From Coliplasma sp045538555 (lineage in GTDB: Bacteria; Bacillota; Clostridia; Oscillospirales; CAG-382): a stretch of DNA of 46,452 nt. Below, piece by piece: positions 14,346 to 23,223 of the stretch. Each line of letters begins with the position of its first letter. Within the stretch, counting starts at the first letter, position 1. The notes under the pieces are model-generated. The model searched no databases and had not been told where the DNA came from. It saw nothing but the letters and a program-made list of their open reading frames with translations. The position numbers were made by a program, and so were the translations under genes. Where the stretch lies: assembly GCA_045538555.1 (NCBI GenBank), contig JAZSRP010000033.1:1-46452 (forward strand), read 5' to 3'.

Positions 14346-15011
14346 ATGTTTGAATGGTGGGTTTCTATCGGCACGGTAGGACAGATATTTGCCACGATTG
14401 CCATACCCGCTTCGGTTATTCTTTTGATACAGACCATTTTGCTTTTCTTTGGAATCGGATCAGAGGACCACGGCGATGCGGGAGACGACGGCGGGCATGA
14501 TTTTGGACACGACGCAGGGGATGCGGAATTTGACACCGACGCCGGACACGACGGAGTTTTTGGTGATCAACACGACGCACACGGCGACGGAATGCTTGAC
14601 GGCGGACTGCGTTTGTTTACATTCAGAGGGCTCATCGCTTTCTTTTCCGTAATGGGATGGGTCGGAGTTATCTGCGCTGTCAACAACGTCAACACGGCTC
14701 TTTCTGTTCTTATCTCCGTTTTGTCAGGAGTTTTTGCAATGATGGCTGTGGCGTACATAATGAAATGGCTGCTGGGCCTGCAATATGACGGCACAGAGAA
14801 CGTAAAATTTGCACTTGGTGTCAGCGGCACCGTTTATATGAAGGTTCCACCCGCAAGAACGGGAAAAGGAAAAGTCACCTGCATCATTCAGGGCAAGCTG
14901 TCCGAAAAATTTGCCGTTACGGACGAGGAAACAGAGCTCAAATACGGCGAAGAAGTGGTGATCATCGGAATTACCGGTGAAGAAACACTTATTGTAAAAC
15001 GCAAGAAATAA
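14346..15011 (+). CDS. NfeD/YuaF-like membrane protein with Asp/His-rich loop
   Basis: 221 residues. A first hydrophobic segment (~10-37), then a loop (~41-85) with six His and fourteen Asp, then two or three membrane helices (~93-145), then a C-terminal OB-fold (from ALGVSGTVYMKVPP, ending GEEVVIIGITGEETLIVKRK). This is the NfeD1b/YuaF architecture: such proteins pair with flotillins and modulate their assemblies. The acidic-His loop could bind divalent metals, which is an inference from composition. GGAGG lies eight nt before the ATG, and the flotillin gene follows after 53 nt. Confidence 0.9.
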   Translation: MFEWWVSIGTVGQIFATIAIPASVILLIQTILLFFGIGSEDHGDAGDDGGHDFGHDAGDAEFDTDAGHDGVFGDQHDAHGDGMLDGGLRLFTFRGLIAFFSVMGWVGVICAVNNVNTALSVLISVLSGVFAMMAVAYIMKWLLGLQYDGTENVKFALGVSGTVYMKVPPARTGKGKVTCIIQGKLSEKFAVTDEETELKYGEEVVIIGITGEETLIVKRKK

Positions 15012-15064
15012 TTCTCTTATTACCTGCAAAAAATATTTTATATACATTAAAAAAGGAGTTTATT

Positions 15065-16498
15065 ATGGCCCCCGAAACAATTATTCTCACAGTGGTTATC
15101 GGCGTATTGCTTTTTTCTCTGGTAATGTGGTTCTTTTCCAGATACAAAAAGTGTCCCTCCGACAAAATCATGGTCATCTACGGACGTGTAGGCAAAAACA
15201 AGGACGGTACAACCCGCTCTGCACGCTGCATCCACGGCGGTGCCGCATTTATCGTTCCTGTTGTTCAGGCATATGAATTTTTGGACCTTACTCCCCTGTC
15301 CATTCAGGTGGATCTCAAGAACGCACTCTCAAGGCAAAACATTCGTATTGACGTTCCCTCAAGATTTACCGTAGGTATCTCCACAGAGCCCAGCGTTATG
15401 CAAAACGCCGCTGAGCGTCTTCTTGGGCTCAAGCTTCCCGAGATTCAGGAGCTTTCAAAGGATATTATCTTTGGTCAGCTTCGTCTCATCATTGCCACCA
15501 TGAACATTGAGGAGATCAACACCGACAGAGACAAATTTTTGGAAGCTGTCAGCCGCAACGTTGAGGTTGAGCTGAAAAAGATCGGTCTCCGTCTCATCAA
15601 CGTAAACGTTACCGATATCAGCGACGAGAGCGGATACATTCAGGCACTGGGCAAGGAGGCCGCCGCAAAAGCAATCAACGACGCAAAGAAAAGCGTTGCA
15701 GAAAAAGAAAGAGACGGTTCTATTGGTGAAGCAAACGCTCAGATGGACGAGAGAATCAACGTTGCAAAAGCAGATTCCGAAGCTATTCAGGGCGAAAACG
15801 TTGCAAAAATGGAAATTGCAATGAGTAACGCAGCACTGCGTGAAAAAGAAGCAGAAGCCCAGAGAATCGCAACCTCCGCAGAAAAGATTCAGGCAGCAAA
15901 GGCGTTGGAAGAAGCGTACGCCGCCGAAAAAGAAGCAGAGGAAGCACGTTCTGCAAGAGAAAAAGCAACTCTTGAGGCAGATATTATCGTTCAGACAGAG
16001 ATCAATAAGCGTCAGATGGAGCTGGAAGCAGAGGCAGAGGCAGAAAAGATCAGGCGCAAAGCAAAAGGCGAAGCGGACGCTATCTACGCAAAGATGGAGG
16101 CAGAAGCACGCGGTATGGAAGAGATTCTCCGCAAGCAGGCAGCCGGTTTTGCAGAGGTGGTCAAATCTGCCGGTGGAGATGCCGATGCGGCGCTGAAACT
16201 GATGATCGCAGACAAACTGGAGGAGCTGATGCGTATCCAGGTTGACGCCATCAAAAATATCAAGATCGACAAGATCACCGTTTGGGATAGCGGTCAGTCA
16301 AAGGACGGCACCACTTCTACAGCAGGGTTTCTGTCAGGGTTGATGAAGAGCGTTCCTCCCCTTGAAGAGGTTTTTGCAATGTCGGGACTTGCACTGCCCG
16401 AGCTTTTGGGCAAAAAAACAGCCGAAGCTGAAAGCACTGCCGACGTTGATACACAAGCAGAGTCTCTTGACGCAGAGCTGGTAGAGCCCGAAGAATAA
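15065..16498 (+). CDS. Flotillin (SPFH protein)
   Basis: 477 residues. An N-terminal membrane hairpin or helix (~5-24), an SPFH domain (from KIMVIYGRVGKN to the LRLINVNVTDISDESGY motif), then a long coiled coil rich in Ala, Glu and Lys (~200-350) and a C-terminal tail (MSGLALPELLG). It matches YuaG/FloT-like flotillins, which scaffold functional membrane microdomains together with an NfeD partner encoded just upstream. A strong AAAGGAG precedes the ATG. Ends before a GC-rich terminator. The NfeD-flotillin pair is typical of Gram-positive cell-envelope stress loci. Confidence 0.95.
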   Translation: MAPETIILTVVIGVLLFSLVMWFFSRYKKCPSDKIMVIYGRVGKNKDGTTRSARCIHGGAAFIVPVVQAYEFLDLTPLSIQVDLKNALSRQNIRIDVPSRFTVGISTEPSVMQNAAERLLGLKLPEIQELSKDIIFGQLRLIIATMNIEEINTDRDKFLEAVSRNVEVELKKIGLRLINVNVTDISDESGYIQALGKEAAAKAINDAKKSVAEKERDGSIGEANAQMDERINVAKADSEAIQGENVAKMEIAMSNAALREKEAEAQRIATSAEKIQAAKALEEAYAAEKEAEEARSAREKATLEADIIVQTEINKRQMELEAEAEAEKIRRKAKGEADAIYAKMEAEARGMEEILRKQAAGFAEVVKSAGGDADAALKLMIADKLEELMRIQVDAIKNIKIDKITVWDSGQSKDGTTSTAGFLSGLMKSVPPLEEVFAMSGLALPELLGKKTAEAESTADVDTQAESLDAELVEPEE

Positions 16499-16520
16499 TC
16501 AAAACAGCCAAAACCCGTCA

Positions 16521-16558
16521 ACACGGAGGGGGGCCTCCCCCCTCCGTGTATATTTTTT
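16521..16558 (+). terminator. GC-rich intrinsic terminator
   Basis: ACACGGAGGGGGG (16521-16533) pairs perfectly with CCCCCCTCCGTGT (16537-16549) around a three-base loop, followed by a T-rich run. It is the strongest hairpin in the window. Confidence 0.95.
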
Positions 16559-16577
16559 GTGAAAGGAGAGCCAAAAG

Positions 16578-17093
16578 ATGACAAACAGACAGTACATCAT
16601 CAGACAGCGAATCAAAAAAACCGCTTTTTTTACTGTGCTGGCAGTAGTATGCATTTCTGCACTGACGGTATTGACGGCAATGATATGGTCTGTTTGTGCA
16701 CGGCTCAACTGGCTGTATTTTTCGGATGATTTTGCAAGAAGCGTTGCCTACGCCAAGGAGCACCATTCCTTTGTTGCACATCACGAATCAGAAACCATTT
16801 CCGTAACACCGGACAACACGATGTATTTTGCACGTTTTGTCCTCAACGGAAAAAAATCCATGGACAGACGTGAGCTGACAGGAAAAACCATAAAATTCGA
16901 TTTTGGCGACGGGTCTGAAATAACCGTTTTTGAAACGGCGGGCGACGGGGCATACATTGAGTACCGATGCGTTGAAGACGACTACAAAACTTATCTTGGC
17001 ACCGGATGCAGGTTCAGTCATATTGAAACAGTAACAAGCATGAGGGCTCTGCACAAGGGCAACACCGTTATAAAAACAGGAGGTGCTCCATGA
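16578..17093 (+). CDS. Hypothetical single-pass membrane protein
   Basis: 171 residues: a basic N-terminus, one long hydrophobic helix (~16-42) and an extracytoplasmic beta-rich domain (~45-171) with FARFVLNGKKSM and IKFDFGDGSEITVFE. GGAG precedes the ATG. It follows the flotillin terminator by about 20 nt, so it depends on read-through or an unseen promoter. The last four bases overlap the next gene, with which it is probably co-expressed. I recognise no family. Confidence 0.75.
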   Translation: MTNRQYIIRQRIKKTAFFTVLAVVCISALTVLTAMIWSVCARLNWLYFSDDFARSVAYAKEHHSFVAHHESETISVTPDNTMYFARFVLNGKKSMDRRELTGKTIKFDFGDGSEITVFETAGDGAYIEYRCVEDDYKTYLGTGCRFSHIETVTSMRALHKGNTVIKTGGAP

Positions 17094-17572
17094 TCACACA
17101 CAAAACCGCAAAGCGCCTGCAAAAAGAGAGGGAAACAAAATCTATACTGACATTTTCAGTTCTTTTTGTCATCATTGAAGCAGGAACGTATCTATGGTTT
17201 GGTTTTACCGACATTTTGAAAATAAGCACGGTTTTTTATCTGATTCCCGTTTTTTTGCTTGGTTATGCCGCAAAAAAGACGCGTATCACAGAGTTTTTCA
17301 AGCCCCGTGAGTTTTTGGGAACGGTTATTAATATTGACGTATATATCGCAAAAACATCTCGCGTAAAAGGAAAACCCTCCTACGTAATGAACGAGCACAC
17401 AGAAGCAGAAATTTTGATAGAAAGGGACGGAAAGCCAAAATCAAAGGTGATACCCTACTCCCCTCTCACCGAGCATCTGCGGGAGGGTGACCGGGTGGCG
17501 TTTCTCCGTTTTATTGATCAGCCCATCGTTATAAAAGCAGTAAATATGCATCTATTCAGATTTGAAGAATAA
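17090..17572 (+). CDS. Hypothetical two-pass membrane protein
   Basis: 160 residues with two adjacent hydrophobic segments (~18-40 and ~45-61) and a soluble C-terminal beta domain (EFLGTVINIDVYIAKTSRVKG onwards) ending in a short OB/SH3-like pattern GDRVAFLRFIDQPIVIKAV. The start (ATGA) overlaps the preceding gene by four bases and follows GGAGGTGC. Small membrane anchor plus beta domain recalls NfeD-like or DUF-type envelope proteins, but there is no convincing match. A strong terminator follows. Confidence 0.78.
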   Translation: MITHKTAKRLQKERETKSILTFSVLFVIIEAGTYLWFGFTDILKISTVFYLIPVFLLGYAAKKTRITEFFKPREFLGTVINIDVYIAKTSRVKGKPSYVMNEHTEAEILIERDGKPKSKVIPYSPLTEHLREGDRVAFLRFIDQPIVIKAVNMHLFRFEE

Positions 17573-17574
17573 CA

Positions 17575-17607
17575 AAAACCGCCAAAGCCCGGCTTTGGCG
17601 GTTTTTT
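17575..17607 (+). terminator. Intrinsic terminator
   Basis: AAAACCGCCAAAG (17575-17587) pairs with CTTTGGCGGTTTT (17593-17605) around a small CG-rich loop, followed by T residues. It lies just before the convergent minus-strand cluster and may work from both sides. Confidence 0.9.
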
Positions 17608-17612
17608 ATTGG

Positions 17613-17921
17613 TCATATAAGATTGACAACGATACACAAAACGTCCAAAAATAACAGAACGGCAGCAACGGAAGCCCATTTTTTTTGCCTGTCCGTAAAA
17701 ACGCTCATGGCGCTTGACGCCAGTATCATACAGGTAGCGATCACCAAAAACGATATCCTGTCCGTCGTGGGAGTTCCTTTTCCAAACATCTCCACGCCTG
17801 TCACAATTTTTTGAGGCAGAAAAAACACAGAAATGCAATTAAACACCGTGGCAACCGCCGCAATCAGCAGAGGAAAAACATTTTGTTTTGTAAAAAACTT
17901 GTTATCTTCAGTCTTCAACAT
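17613..17921 (-). CDS. Small hypothetical membrane protein
   Basis: 102 residues from ATG 17921 (MLKTEDNKFF), overlapping the end of the preceding dockerin gene by 14 bases. Three hydrophobic segments (~14-35, ~51-70, ~81-101) with short charged loops between them. The ribosome binding site within the preceding gene is weak (GGAC), so expression by coupling is likely. No family is recognised; longer in-frame starts upstream lie deep inside the neighbouring gene and are unlikely. Confidence 0.6.
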   Translation of the reverse strand: MLKTEDNKFFTKQNVFPLLIAAVATVFNCISVFFLPQKIVTGVEMFGKGTPTTDRISFLVIATCMILASSAMSVFTDRQKKWASVAAVLLFLDVLCIVVNLI

Positions 17922-19818
17922 AGAACGTCCAGCTTGAGCTGGTGCCCACGTTTTCACCTGCGGACACCTTGGTTGCAACAGAATCGTCATACTTGGAGAA
18001 ATACAGCTTGTCGGACACCTTGTTCATATCCCAGAGCATAACTTTTGATGAATTGGAAAAATCATCCGTAGAGTCGTGGGGAGTAAATATCTCTACGTCA
18101 AATTTCCATCCCGGCTGCTTATCACCCCAGAAAGTCACTTTTTGCGCCGCATAGCCCTGATCGTAGTTGTTGCCGTACTCAGGATAAACGGTGCCGTCGG
18201 TGGTATAGTTCTCATGGGTAGTACCATCGATGTGATACGCAAGCGTGTGTCTGCCGTAGGTCTTGTATACGGGGAACATGCACGTGTAGGACTTATACAT
18301 ATAGCAATCCTTGACAAAATTGTACTCCACGTCAAGAGAGAGCTTTGTGCCCGCCAGGTAATAGGTGCGGGTCACCTCTGCATAATAATCCGAGGGATTG
18401 CCCCAATGGAGACGGGTCTGCTCCACGATACTGATACTCTTGGATTTGAAGCTGTCACCGGGTGCAAGATCGATCTCGGTGCTCTCTTCGTTGTCGTATA
18501 CAGAAATGTCGATGAGGGTTTCGTTGCCGTGGTTTCCGCCTGACCATACCCAGTTTTGGGATTTTGAAGAAGCCGCACGGTATACGTACTCCCAGTCAGT
18601 TCCGCCGCCTGCCAGTGCCAGACCGTTGTAGTAGAATGTGCCGATATTCCACGTTCCCCACGTCTTTTTGTCAAACGTGAGCTTCACGGGAGTTCCGTTG
18701 TAGGAGTACTCCATCTGATACAAAACGTCGGACACCATCTTGAATGTCATCAGATCGTCTGCCACGGGAGCGGATTTTTCAAAAATACCATACATATCGT
18801 AAGTACCCAGAACCTGTCTTTTGAGTTTTAGATAATCTGCGGATCCGACGGTCTCTCCACCGCTTATACAGCCGGCGCGGAGATTGGTCCCGCTGAGCTC
18901 ATAGGTGCCCAGAACGTTGCGTTTCAGCATCAAATAGTCGGTGGAATTGACCAGACCGTCGCTGTTGACATCACCAAGCACCACCACGGTCACCGAATCA
19001 AGCTCAAGATCGTTGTAAAACTTTTTCAGTACGTCGCCCGTGGCAAGAATCTCATCAAATTTCTTTTCATCACCGTTTGCGCCCAAGACCACAAGATTCT
19101 TTGTACCCCTTGTCAGCTCTTTTGAAAACGCATTGACGGTGGTGTTGCCTTTGATGCCGTACAAAAGATCGTCCTCGGTGCGGACCAGACCCGACGTGCC
19201 GATGAAGATCAGTTTTTCACTTTCCTCAGCGGGAATCTCCTGTTCCACCTCGGACTGTATGCAGACCTCAAACTCACTCACAAAAGCAAAAACTCCGCTT
19301 CCGTGGTTGATCTGAGCTCTGAAATATCTGCCCGAAAACGGTTTGGCAGAGGTGTAATGATAAAGTTTGTTGAGATTTTCGGAATCCTTTGTTGCAGTAC
19401 CGAGAATTGTAAAATTTGTTCCGTCATCAGAGGAGAAAAACACAACGCTTGTGGGTTCTCCCACTCCATCTGTGGAGGTGTATCTGCACTCAATGGCCAA
19501 TCTGTAAATATCCGCCCTCTTTGAACCCAGATCAACAGTGATGACAGCGGGTTTTGCCATACGGTGGTCAAATGCCACCCACTCTCCGCCGTATGCGGTG
19601 GAGCCGTATATTCCGTCGGTCAACTCTTTTCCGTCAACCAGCTGATAATCGTTGGGATAGGAACGGTCCGTAAAAGGCGTTGTGGTGGTATAGGTTGCAC
19701 CTACAGCAATGTTTTTGTAACCAAAGACAGTCACCGTCAGCGCAGAAACATGACTGATGCAAATGGAAAACAGGGTCAGAAGAGCCAGAGCAAAGCACAG
19801 TATCCTTTTTGTTTTCAT
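17908..19818 (-). CDS. Secreted protein: discoidin-like domain, internal dockerin, novel C-terminal domain
   Basis: 636 residues. A signal peptide (~1-27) is followed by an F5/8-type-C-like domain (~35-185; WVAFDHRMAKPAVITVDLG, YFRAQINHG), a linker region, then a dockerin at ~281-345 with the loop GDVNSDGLVNSTDYLMLKR. The second dockerin repeat lacks the acidic ligands (GCISGGETVGSADYLKLKR). The last ~285 residues form a domain with TDWEYVYRA, WVWSGGNHGNE, LHWG, FWDMN and LYFSKYD, also found in the next gene. An internal dockerin is unusual; most are C-terminal. GGAGG precedes the ATG. The role is probably carbohydrate binding on a scaffold; catalysis cannot be claimed. Confidence 0.8.
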   Translation of the reverse strand: MKTKRILCFALALLTLFSICISHVSALTVTVFGYKNIAVGATYTTTTPFTDRSYPNDYQLVDGKELTDGIYGSTAYGGEWVAFDHRMAKPAVITVDLGSKRADIYRLAIECRYTSTDGVGEPTSVVFFSSDDGTNFTILGTATKDSENLNKLYHYTSAKPFSGRYFRAQINHGSGVFAFVSEFEVCIQSEVEQEIPAEESEKLIFIGTSGLVRTEDDLLYGIKGNTTVNAFSKELTRGTKNLVVLGANGDEKKFDEILATGDVLKKFYNDLELDSVTVVVLGDVNSDGLVNSTDYLMLKRNVLGTYELSGTNLRAGCISGGETVGSADYLKLKRQVLGTYDMYGIFEKSAPVADDLMTFKMVSDVLYQMEYSYNGTPVKLTFDKKTWGTWNIGTFYYNGLALAGGGTDWEYVYRAASSKSQNWVWSGGNHGNETLIDISVYDNEESTEIDLAPGDSFKSKSISIVEQTRLHWGNPSDYYAEVTRTYYLAGTKLSLDVEYNFVKDCYMYKSYTCMFPVYKTYGRHTLAYHIDGTTHENYTTDGTVYPEYGNNYDQGYAAQKVTFWGDKQPGWKFDVEIFTPHDSTDDFSNSSKVMLWDMNKVSDKLYFSKYDDSVATKVSAGENVGTSSSWTFYVED

Positions 19819-19871
19819 ATACGGGTTCCTCCAAATTTTTTATTATGGCCAAACTTTTTTTGCACTTTGTT

Positions 19872-20960
19872 TTATTCCTGAATATCCTCAATAACAATTG
19901 CCCACACGCACTCGGTAGAGAGCTTTGTACCCTTGTTTACAAGTGTGGGAGTATTTTGATCGTATTTTGAAAAATAGAGTTTGTTGTCAGTAGTATTCAT
20001 ATCCCAAAAAGCGGTTTTGAAGCTGTTTGAGAGGTTGTCCAGCGATTCTCTGACAGTGTTTACTCTGACGTCAAATTTGTACTGCGTATCCTCGTATCCG
20101 TACACGATGGCACGGGTGGCTGAATTTCCGTTGTTCATGTTTCCGGAATAATCCGCCGCTCCCACCTTGAGGGTTTCAATGGTGCGGATCAGCTTTCCGT
20201 CAGCATCGATCATATCGCAGTACAGTCCCCATTTTTTTGAAATGGGGAACATACAAGTATAGGACAGCCAAAAATAACAGTTCTGAGTATAATCATAGTC
20301 AACGTTCAGCTTGATCTGGGGGCCTGCCACGGTGTAAGTTCTTTTTACATCGCAGTAGGTGTCCTGAGTATCACCCCAATGCAGCGAGGTATTTTCCACA
20401 ATAGACAGAGTGTCAAGTTCTACGCTTTCTCCGGCAGTCAGTATGATCTCCTCATTGGTCTGCCCGTCATAGAACCTAAGCATCACCAAATTTTCATTGC
20501 CATGGTTTCCGCCTGACCACACCCAGCCGCTTGCATCCCTGCCTGCACGGTATACGTACTCCCAATCGGTGGCTCCCGCAACAAAACTCAAAGTCCTGTT
20601 GTCGGGCGTAACAAGACGCCATGCGCCCAGGTTGTATGTTCCCCACGCTTTTTCAGAAAAAGTGAGAGTGAGCTTGCTTCCGTCAGAAAGAGTGCTCTCT
20701 ACCTTGTACAGAGAATCGGTAACTTTTGAAAAAACCATGGGATACTCGGGAACAAAATCGGGAGCGGGATCCACAGAGGGCTCGTCCTCGGACACAGTTT
20801 GGGACATATCGCTGTTCTCCAACGATTCTGAAGATGCCTGATCAGAAACCGTCTGAGTATGAGAGCTATCCTCATTTCCATCCCCGCAGGAAGCAAGGAA
20901 GCACAAAACCGAAAGCATCATCGCAAGAAGAATCAAAACAAATCTTTTTATTCCAATCAT
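19872..20960 (-). CDS. Lipoprotein sharing the C-terminal domain of the adjacent dockerin protein
   Basis: 362 residues: lipoprotein signal with lipobox LASC, a Ser/Asp/Glu-rich linker to ~70, then a ~290-residue beta-rich domain aligning with the C-terminal part of the next gene (TDWEYVYRA, VWSGGNHGNEN, HWGD, SYTCMFPISK, AFWDMNT, KLYFSKYD). The invariant aromatic, His and Asp residues suggest a sugar-binding or hydrolytic site, but I know no named family. GGGAG lies before the ATG. It sits 53 nt upstream of the dockerin gene in the same direction. One copy would thus be membrane-anchored and the other scaffold-anchored. Confidence 0.8.
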   Translation of the reverse strand: MIGIKRFVLILLAMMLSVLCFLASCGDGNEDSSHTQTVSDQASSESLENSDMSQTVSEDEPSVDPAPDFVPEYPMVFSKVTDSLYKVESTLSDGSKLTLTFSEKAWGTYNLGAWRLVTPDNRTLSFVAGATDWEYVYRAGRDASGWVWSGGNHGNENLVMLRFYDGQTNEEIILTAGESVELDTLSIVENTSLHWGDTQDTYCDVKRTYTVAGPQIKLNVDYDYTQNCYFWLSYTCMFPISKKWGLYCDMIDADGKLIRTIETLKVGAADYSGNMNNGNSATRAIVYGYEDTQYKFDVRVNTVRESLDNLSNSFKTAFWDMNTTDNKLYFSKYDQNTPTLVNKGTKLSTECVWAIVIEDIQE

Positions 20961-20979
20961 TTTTCCGTTCTCCCTTTTG

Positions 20980-21645
20980 TCAATCCCACCAGCCGCTGGT
21001 ATCGATGGTTGTATCGATGTTGAGGTTGCCCTTGGAGTAATCGTCAGGCACAGATGTGAGAACTCCGTCAGGGATCGTTCCGCCGTAATTTACCACCATG
21101 ACAGTCATGGTTACTTCTCCGTCGGTGACGATTTCAACCGCTCTGAGCACGTTTGCTTCAAAATAATACCGGTCCTCTCCGTCAACAGTGTTTCCGTTTG
21201 CACCGGAAGCAGTGGGAAAGGTCTCACAGCGGTATGTTTTTCCGCGGAACTGAGCGTTTTCGTTCACGGTAGGATTGGCAAATCGTTTTCCGTCGTTGTC
21301 AAAAAGAAACACCTGACCGTTTGTGGAAAGTGTGGTATCCACGGTTTTTGCATCAAGATCAAGATAATCGATCCTTGAACCGTCAAAAATGCAGTACAGG
21401 TCCTGAGAATCATCCTCATAGTCCTTGATGGTGGTGACCGATCCACCTCTTTTTGCCTGAATCATGCTGTAGGTAACGTCTCCCTCAGTCATCTCAAGCT
21501 CAACATAAAAGGTATCTGTAACTCCGTTGTAAAAATTCTGGGTCTTGCTTGATACCGGCTTTGAGGTGTCGTCGCCTTCATCCTTACAGGCAAACATTCC
21601 CACAACCAGCAAAAGTGCAATCAAAAGCGCAAAAATTCTTTTCAT
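20980..21645 (-). CDS. Lipoprotein of unknown function
   Basis: 221 residues from ATG 21645 (MKRIFALL), with GGAGG just upstream; the earlier in-frame ATG at 21657 overlaps that site. The signal ends in a GMFAC lipobox. The mature part has repeated beta-strand pairs (FYVELEMTEGDVTYSMIQAKRGG, LYCIFDGSRIDYLDLDAKTVDT), as in LolA/LppX-like or DUF-type clostridial lipoproteins that sense or carry lipids. It is the first gene of the minus-strand cluster, 19 nt before the next lipoprotein, so it is co-transcribed. Confidence 0.78.
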   Translation of the reverse strand: MKRIFALLIALLLVVGMFACKDEGDDTSKPVSSKTQNFYNGVTDTFYVELEMTEGDVTYSMIQAKRGGSVTTIKDYEDDSQDLYCIFDGSRIDYLDLDAKTVDTTLSTNGQVFLFDNDGKRFANPTVNENAQFRGKTYRCETFPTASGANGNTVDGEDRYYFEANVLRAVEIVTDGEVTMTVMVVNYGGTIPDGVLTSVPDDYSKGNLNIDTTIDTSGWWD

Positions 21646-21684
21646 ACAATCCTCCAAAAAGAGTTATTTTGCTTTTCTACCTCT

Positions 21685-21713
21685 ATTATAACTCCCGCAT
21701 CATTTTTATGCAA
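21685..21713 (-). promoter_or_regulatory. Promoter of minus-strand lipoprotein/dockerin operon
   Basis: On the minus strand TTGCAT (21708-21713), 17-bp spacer, TATAAT (21685-21690). It drives the 21645-17613 cluster. Confidence 0.7.
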
Positions 21714-21735
21714 CAGTTTTTTGTCTGCACAGGTA

Positions 21736-21764
21736 TTGAAAAGCTTTTTTGTCTGTGATAAAAT
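21736..21764 (+). promoter_or_regulatory. Promoter of alpha-galactosidase gene
   Basis: TTGAAA (21736-21741), 17-bp spacer, TAAAAT (21759-21764) with extended TGA. It is divergent from the minus-strand promoter 22 bp away, so a shared regulator is possible. Confidence 0.6.
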
Positions 21765-21816
21765 ACCGTTGGTACAAAGGTTTTTTCTTTGAAATTTTAA
21801 ATAAGAGGTGTGCATC

Positions 21817-22956
21817 ATGATTGTAAAAACTCCCCCTATGGGCTGGAATTCCTGGAACACGTTTGGTCACAACATCGACGAAAACCTCATAAAAGAAACC
21901 GCAAAAGCCATGGTTGACAACGGCTTTTTGGAAGCGGGCTACGACTATCTTGTCATTGACGACTGTTGGGCGGAGCGCAAGAGAGGCGCTGACGGAAGAA
22001 TGGTCCCCGACCCGGTCAAGTTTCCTTCCGGAATGAAAGCACTTTCTGATTACGTTCATTCGCTGGGGCTCAAATTCGGCATGTATTCCTGCGCGGGAAA
22101 CATGACCTGCGCAGGATATCCCGGCTCATTTGACTACGAGTACCTTGATGCTGAAACTTTTGCATCATGGGGCGTAGATTTTTTGAAATACGATTATTGC
22201 TTCAAACCCATCAGCGCAGAGGGACATCTTCTCTACAAGCGAATGGGACTTGCACTGGCAAACTGCGGACGGGATATTTTGCTTTCTGCCTGCAGCTGGG
22301 GCGTTGACAGCACCGAAAAATGGATCAAGCAGACCGGTGCCCATATGTGGCGCTCTACCGGCGACATCAACGACAGCTGGCAATCCGTAAAAGAACTTTA
22401 TTTCAAGCAGTTGGAGCTTCAATCCCTCAACGGACAGGGTTGCTTTAACGACATGGACATGCTCATTGTGGGCATGGGCGGAAAAGGAAACGTATCACAT
22501 GTTGGCGGTTGTACCTTTGAGGAGTACAAAACTCATTTTTCTCTTTGGGCGTTTCTCAACTCACCGCTGATGATCGGCTGTGATATCCGCAACGCCTCCC
22601 AAGAAACCAGATCCATCCTTCTCAACAAAGATGTCATCGCCATCAATCAGGATCCCGCATCCCGTCAGCCCTTTATTTGCGGCGGACATTGGGGCAGTCC
22701 CGAGGTGCCGATGTGGGCAAAATTCCTTGACGGCGGTGACGTTGCCATCGGTATATTCAATCTATCCGATACAACTGTGTACCCCTACTTTTCACTCTCG
22801 GACATTGGCGTTTCCAAGGTGAGCAAAAAGGCCGTCTCTCTCCGTGACCTCTGGACGGGCGAGGAGCTGGGAGTTTTTGGTGACATATACCAATCTCCAG
22901 CCATGGAACCTCATACCTGCAGGATTTTGAGAGCAAAGATCGTCAATGCAGATTAA
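21817..22956 (+). CDS. Alpha-galactosidase, glycoside hydrolase family 27
   Basis: 379 residues, cytoplasmic (no signal). It should release terminal alpha-1,6-galactose from melibiose, raffinose-type sugars or galactomannan fragments. PPMGWNSWNTFG starts the (beta/alpha)8 barrel. The nucleophile is D126 in KYDYC and the acid/base D183 in RSTGDINDSW. The NDMDMLIVG and NQDPASRQ motifs are also typical. The C-terminal beta domain (GDVAIGIFNLSDT) is complete. ATG 21817 is six nt after AGAGGTG. It overlaps the following zinc-ribbon gene. galE, elsewhere in the window, could use the galactose after activation. Confidence 0.95.
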   Translation: MIVKTPPMGWNSWNTFGHNIDENLIKETAKAMVDNGFLEAGYDYLVIDDCWAERKRGADGRMVPDPVKFPSGMKALSDYVHSLGLKFGMYSCAGNMTCAGYPGSFDYEYLDAETFASWGVDFLKYDYCFKPISAEGHLLYKRMGLALANCGRDILLSACSWGVDSTEKWIKQTGAHMWRSTGDINDSWQSVKELYFKQLELQSLNGQGCFNDMDMLIVGMGGKGNVSHVGGCTFEEYKTHFSLWAFLNSPLMIGCDIRNASQETRSILLNKDVIAINQDPASRQPFICGGHWGSPEVPMWAKFLDGGDVAIGIFNLSDTTVYPYFSLSDIGVSKVSKKAVSLRDLWTGEELGVFGDIYQSPAMEPHTCRILRAKIVNAD

Positions 22957-23155
22957 ATGCAAAAAGTGCGGAATACCCGTCACCCCGGATGACATGGGCT
23001 GCACCCGAAAACTGAAAAACAGAGGAGCCACCGAGTTTTTTTGCATTTCTTGTCTGGCAAAAGAATACGGTGTATCACCACAGGTCTTTTTTGAAAAGAT
23101 CAAGCAGTGGCAAAAAGAGGGCTGTACTCTTTTTGCGTCTCACACAAAAAAATAA
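22946..23155 (+). CDS. Small zinc-ribbon protein
   Basis: 69 residues with two Cys pairs, CKKC (5-8) and CISC (33-36), which can hold one zinc ion, and a helical C-terminus (SPQVFFEKIKQWQKEGCTLF). The start overlaps the GH27 stop region by 11 nt, so translation is coupled. Its role is unknown; zinc ribbons of this size often bind nucleic acids or partner proteins. It is not obviously linked to galactose use. Confidence 0.7.
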   Translation: MQIKCKKCGIPVTPDDMGCTRKLKNRGATEFFCISCLAKEYGVSPQVFFEKIKQWQKEGCTLFASHTKK

Positions 23156-23161
23156 AAAAAA

Positions 23162-23201
23162 CATCACCTGCCCTCAGCTTTTGAGGCAGGTGATGCTTTT
23201 T
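23162..23201 (+). terminator. Intrinsic terminator
   Basis: CATCACCTG (23162-23170) pairs with CAGGTGATG (23187-23195), with an inner CCTCA/TGAGG helix and one bulged C. Five T residues follow at 23197-23201. It separates the GH27 operon from the convergent feo genes. Confidence 0.9.
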
Positions 23202-23223
23202 CTTTTTACAAATGATCAAAGGA

